Both the position numbers and the translations under genes were made by a program. This document shows, piece by piece, positions 16,656 to 16,825 of a stretch of DNA of 16,825 bases; position 1 is the stretch's first letter, and every line of letters starts with the position of its first letter. The stretch comes from Oscillospiraceae bacterium (lineage in GTDB: Bacteria > Bacillota_A > Clostridia > Oscillospirales > JAAYXM01). The notes beneath the pieces were generated by a model. It was given only the letters and a program-made list of their open reading frames with translations, did not search any database and was not told the DNA's origin. The stretch spans positions 1 through 16,825 of the forward strand of contig JAFQVE010000419.1 of NCBI GenBank assembly GCA_017408185.1, in the 5' to 3' direction.

Positions 16656-16698
16656 GGATGCAAAAACAGTCAAGAACGGTAATGTTTTAAAATAACAC

Positions 16699-16733
16699 TT
16701 GTAACAGTATACTTTTTATGGTATACTGTTTTT
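16699..16733 (+). promoter_or_regulatory. Promoter overlapping a palindrome (also a possible terminator)
   Basis: TTGTAA (16699-16704) and TATACT (16722-16727) are 17 bp apart, a plausible promoter for the riboswitch transcript starting near 16734. The same bases contain a 10-bp perfect inverted repeat, AACAGTATAC (16703-16712) and GTATACTGTT (16721-16730), with an 8-nt loop and three further T residues. It can therefore also terminate the isomerase operon or be a repressor operator. Confidence 0.65.
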
Positions 16734-16741
16734 ATCACAAA

Positions 16742-16825
16742 AAGGCAGAGTAGGGAATATCGGGTTAAGTGCCGTGCGAACGGGGAGTTGTCGTGCGGAC
16801 GAAAGCGCGTTATGCGTTGCCGTGA
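16742..16825 (+). ncRNA. Tetrahydrofolate (THF) riboswitch, 3' end cut by window edge
   Basis: The order of conserved blocks matches the THF (folT) riboswitch: GGCAGAGTAGGG at the 5' side, GGTTAAGTG, then ACGGGGAGTTGTC and GGACGAA. Stem P4 forms between CCGTGCG (16772-16778) and CGTGCGG (16792-16798), with two G-T pairs, and a P3-like stem between 16804-16808 and 16814-16818. The final GCCGTGA matches the start of the ligand-site strand; the 3' halves of P2 and P1 lie beyond 16825. The class senses reduced folates and usually controls folate uptake (folT) or folate synthesis genes; the regulated gene is outside the window. It is preceded by its own promoter and unrelated to the sugar locus. 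Confidence 0.88.

Overview
The window looks like a chromosomal carbohydrate-use region of a Gram-positive, Clostridia-type Bacillota, probably an uncultured gut or anaerobic lineage. Evidence: strong AAAGGAG or GGAGG ribosome-binding sites, sigma-A promoters (TTGACA-17-TAAAAT, TTGCAA-17-TATACT), a lipoprotein solute-binding protein, S-layer homology (SLH) anchoring, and a tetrahydrofolate riboswitch, which is typical of this phylum. Genus cannot be read from the sequence.

Left part (1-3276). The tail of a probable SGNH/GDSL hydrolase ends at 140, followed by a two-way terminator. A leftward operon then runs from a good promoter at 3267-3295: an AraC-type regulator, an AAC(3)-type N-acetyltransferase, and a sialidase-superfamily (Asp-box) protein without a signal peptide.

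Middle part (3296-5654). The intergenic region holds divergent promoters and a repeated TTGACA element. It drives a rightward pair: an N-acetylneuraminate-lyase-like aldolase and a DegT/AHBA-synthase-like PLP aminotransferase.

Right part (5655-16655). After a short gap with a TATAAT box beside a 19-bp palindrome come four rightward genes: a 2187-residue surface protein with a heparinase II/III-like polysaccharide lyase core and three C-terminal SLH domains; a secreted 569-residue protein sharing its N-terminal module; a solute-binding lipoprotein; and a TIM-barrel sugar isomerase/epimerase. A palindromic, tandem-repeat-rich element separates the first two. The right edge holds a promoter with an overlapping palindrome and a truncated THF riboswitch whose gene lies outside.

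Working model (inference): the SLH-anchored lyase cuts an acidic polysaccharide at the cell surface, the secreted module protein may bind the same polymer, the lipoprotein captures fragments, and the cytoplasmic sialidase-like protein, acetyltransferase, aldolase, aminotransferase and isomerase process an amino-sugar or 2-keto-3-deoxy sugar acid. No permease, kinase, nanE or nagB homologue is in the window. The set does not match the standard nan or uronate (kdu/kdg) pathway, so substrate and pathway are open.
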